Source: Streptomyces silvae (GTDB lineage: Bacteria > Actinomycetota > Actinomycetes > Streptomycetales > Streptomycetaceae). Taken from it: a DNA stretch of 64,000 bases. A model generated the notes under the pieces. The model saw only the letters and a program-made list of their open reading frames with translations. It made no database searches and had not been told where the DNA came from. Below are positions 62,728-64,000 of the stretch, one piece after another. The stretch lies in the NCBI RefSeq assembly GCF_016745505.1, contig NZ_JAERUC010000016.1:62001-126000 (forward strand), in the 5' to 3' direction. The translations under genes were made by a program, and so were the position numbers. Numbering within the stretch: the first letter of the stretch is position 1; every line of letters starts with the position of its first letter.

Positions 62728-64000
62728 GTGTTTGTCCAGCAACTCGAACCTGTAGCCGATTCGCTCGGTCTGTCCGCTCTTGTCGCATCCCTGCCGCTGG
62801 TGACCGTGCTGGTGCTGCTCGGCGCCGTCCGTATGAAGGCCCACCTCGCCGGACTCATCGGGCTCGCCGTCGCCGTGCTCGTCGGCTGGCTGGCCTTCGG
62901 CATGCCCGTCGGCCAGACCCTGTCCGCGGGGGCGCAGGGCGTCCTCTTCGGGCTCTTCCCCATCATGTGGATCGTCGTCAACGCCCTCTGGGTGTACCGG
63001 ATGACGGTGCGCACCCAACACTTCGACATCCTGCGGCGCTCCTTCGGCCGTGTCTCCGACGACCCCCGCATCCAGGCGCTGGTCATCGCCTTCTGCTTCG
63101 GCGCGCTCCTGGAGGCGCTCGCCGGCTTCGGCGCCCCCGTCGCGATCTGCTCCGTCATGCTCGTCGCGCTCGGCTTCGACCCCGTGAAGGCCGCCGTCGT
63201 CTCCCTGGTGGCCAACACCGCGCCGGTCGCCTTCGGCGCCATGGGCACACCCGTGGTGACGCTCGCCCAGGTCACCGGCCTCCCGCTGGACGACGTCGCC
63301 ACCGTCGTCGGCCGCCAGACCCCGCTGCTCGCGCTCGTCGTCCCGCTGATCCTGGTCTTCCTGGTCGACGGCAGGCGGGGGCTGCGGGAGACCTGGATGC
63401 CCGCACTCGTCTGCGGAGTGGCCTTCGCCGTCGCGCAGTTCGCCGCGTCCAACTTCGTCTCCGCGCAGCTCGCCGACATCGCGGCGGCGCTGGTGGGCGC
63501 GGGCGCGCTGATCGCCCTGCCCGGCGCCCGCAGGCCCGCCGACGAGCCCGTACGCGCGGCCGTGCTGACGGGCGTGCGCAGCGAGGACCTCGACGTGGAG
63601 GACCCGCGCCGCGAGGTGCTGCGCGCCTACGCCCCGTACGCCCTGATCGTCGCGGTGTTCTCCCTCGCCCAGATCCCGCCCGTCAAGCGGCTGCTGGCCG
63701 AGGCGACGCGCGTCTTCGACTGGCCGTTCCTCGACGTCGCGGGGCCCGACGGCGAGCCGGTGGGCGCCAACGTGTTCTCCCTCCCGCTCCTCGGCACCGG
63801 CGGCACGCTCGTCCTGTTCGCGGGCCTCATCACGGCGTTCGTCATCGGCGTACGGGCGGGGGCCGCGGCGCGGGAGTGGGCGGCCACCGTGCACGAACTG
63901 CGGTACGCGATCCTCACCGTGACGTCCGTGCTCGCCCTCGCCTACGTCATGAACCTCTCCGGACAGGCCGCCACCATCGGCCAGTCCGTCGCCGCGGCGG
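62728..64000 (+). CDS. L-lactate permease family transporter (LctP/LldP), truncated at window end
   Basis: A polytopic membrane protein, open to the window end (424 residues seen; the family is about 550). It shows AGFGAPVAICSVMLVALGF, SLVANTAPVAFGAMGTPVVT and the repeated hydrophobic helices typical of the lactate permease family (PF02652), which takes up lactate or glycolate with protons. GTG at 62728 has GGGGAGG five bases upstream. The gene is missing its 3' end here, so domain completeness cannot be judged. Confidence 0.92.
   Translation, partial: MFVQQLEPVADSLGLSALVASLPLVTVLVLLGAVRMKAHLAGLIGLAVAVLVGWLAFGMPVGQTLSAGAQGVLFGLFPIMWIVVNALWVYRMTVRTQHFDILRRSFGRVSDDPRIQALVIAFCFGALLEALAGFGAPVAICSVMLVALGFDPVKAAVVSLVANTAPVAFGAMGTPVVTLAQVTGLPLDDVATVVGRQTPLLALVVPLILVFLVDGRRGLRETWMPALVCGVAFAVAQFAASNFVSAQLADIAAALVGAGALIALPGARRPADEPVRAAVLTGVRSEDLDVEDPRREVLRAYAPYALIVAVFSLAQIPPVKRLLAEATRVFDWPFLDVAGPDGEPVGANVFSLPLLGTGGTLVLFAGLITAFVIGVRAGAAAREWAATVHELRYAILTVTSVLALAYVMNLSGQAATIGQSVAAA

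Overview
The window is 64 kb of very GC-rich chromosomal DNA from a high-GC actinomycete, almost certainly a Streptomyces. The evidence is the strong GC bias in third codon positions, the frequent GTG/TTG starts, the WhiB protein, the F420 genes fbiA/fbiB, the sigma-B-type sigma factor with its switch proteins, and five LCP wall-ligase genes. I see no rRNA, tRNA, CRISPR array, insertion sequence, phage or plasmid genes. The right two thirds look like core chromosome. From memory, purK-purE-GtrA, acyl-CoA dehydrogenase, LCP, TIGR03089, sugar nucleotidyltransferase, fbiA-fbiB, whiB, zincin and DUF3499 occur in a related order in Mycobacterium (around Rv3257c-Rv3277), so this is probably an ancient actinobacterial block.

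Layout. 0-2.7 kb: a membrane protein, then a minus-strand set of three Roadblock/LC7 proteins and one DUF4388-like winged-helix protein. 2.9-10 kb: histidine utilisation, with an APC permease divergent from hutU, an M20 amidohydrolase, hutF and hutI. 10.1-19.5 kb: a surface-polysaccharide region with a GNAT/BioF2-like protein, glycosyltransferase, polysaccharide deacetylase, two membrane proteins and a GH26-like enzyme on plus, and a DegT-like aminotransferase and flippase on minus. 19.6-22 kb: a sigma-B-type sigma factor divergent from a STAS antagonist and an anti-sigma kinase. 22-26.6 kb: a POT peptide transporter, a two-component system and GtrA. 26.7-33 kb: purK-purE-dipeptidase, UDP-glucose dehydrogenase, acyl-CoA dehydrogenase and a ferritin-like protein. 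33.2-47 kb: five LCP genes interspersed with a thioesterase, a duplicated Lrp regulator divergent from an M20 hydrolase and MFS transporter, and an ExoA-like glycosyltransferase. 47-54 kb: TIGR03089, a secreted amidase, a sugar-1-phosphate nucleotidyltransferase, a DNA glycosylase, fbiB-fbiA and a cysteine dioxygenase-like gene. 54.7-64 kb: whiB with a long leader, a 1302-residue glycosyltransferase/membrane protein with a repeat-rich tail, DUF5719, a zincin-like protein, DUF3499, and a lactate permease cut by the window end.

Main themes are cell-envelope glycan synthesis and attachment (LCP proteins, glycosyltransferases, flippase, UDP-glucose dehydrogenase, nucleotidyltransferase, amidase), developmental and stress regulation (whiB, sigma factor switch, two-component system), and catabolism (hut, acyl-CoA dehydrogenase, dipeptidase).

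The least explained items are: (1) a 52-bp tandem repeat carrying a GCGAAGC mini-hairpin that fills the gap between the cysteine dioxygenase-like gene and fbiA; (2) the 10-19.5 kb polysaccharide cluster with its GH26-like enzyme; (3) the 650-bp whiB leader with two tandem hairpins; (4) the glycosyltransferase whose tail has four 13-residue repeats followed by a Gln/Tyr-rich tract; (5) a Roadblock set with no adjacent GTPase; (6) a recurrent TANNNT box 6-8 nt before start codons that suggests several leaderless mRNAs.
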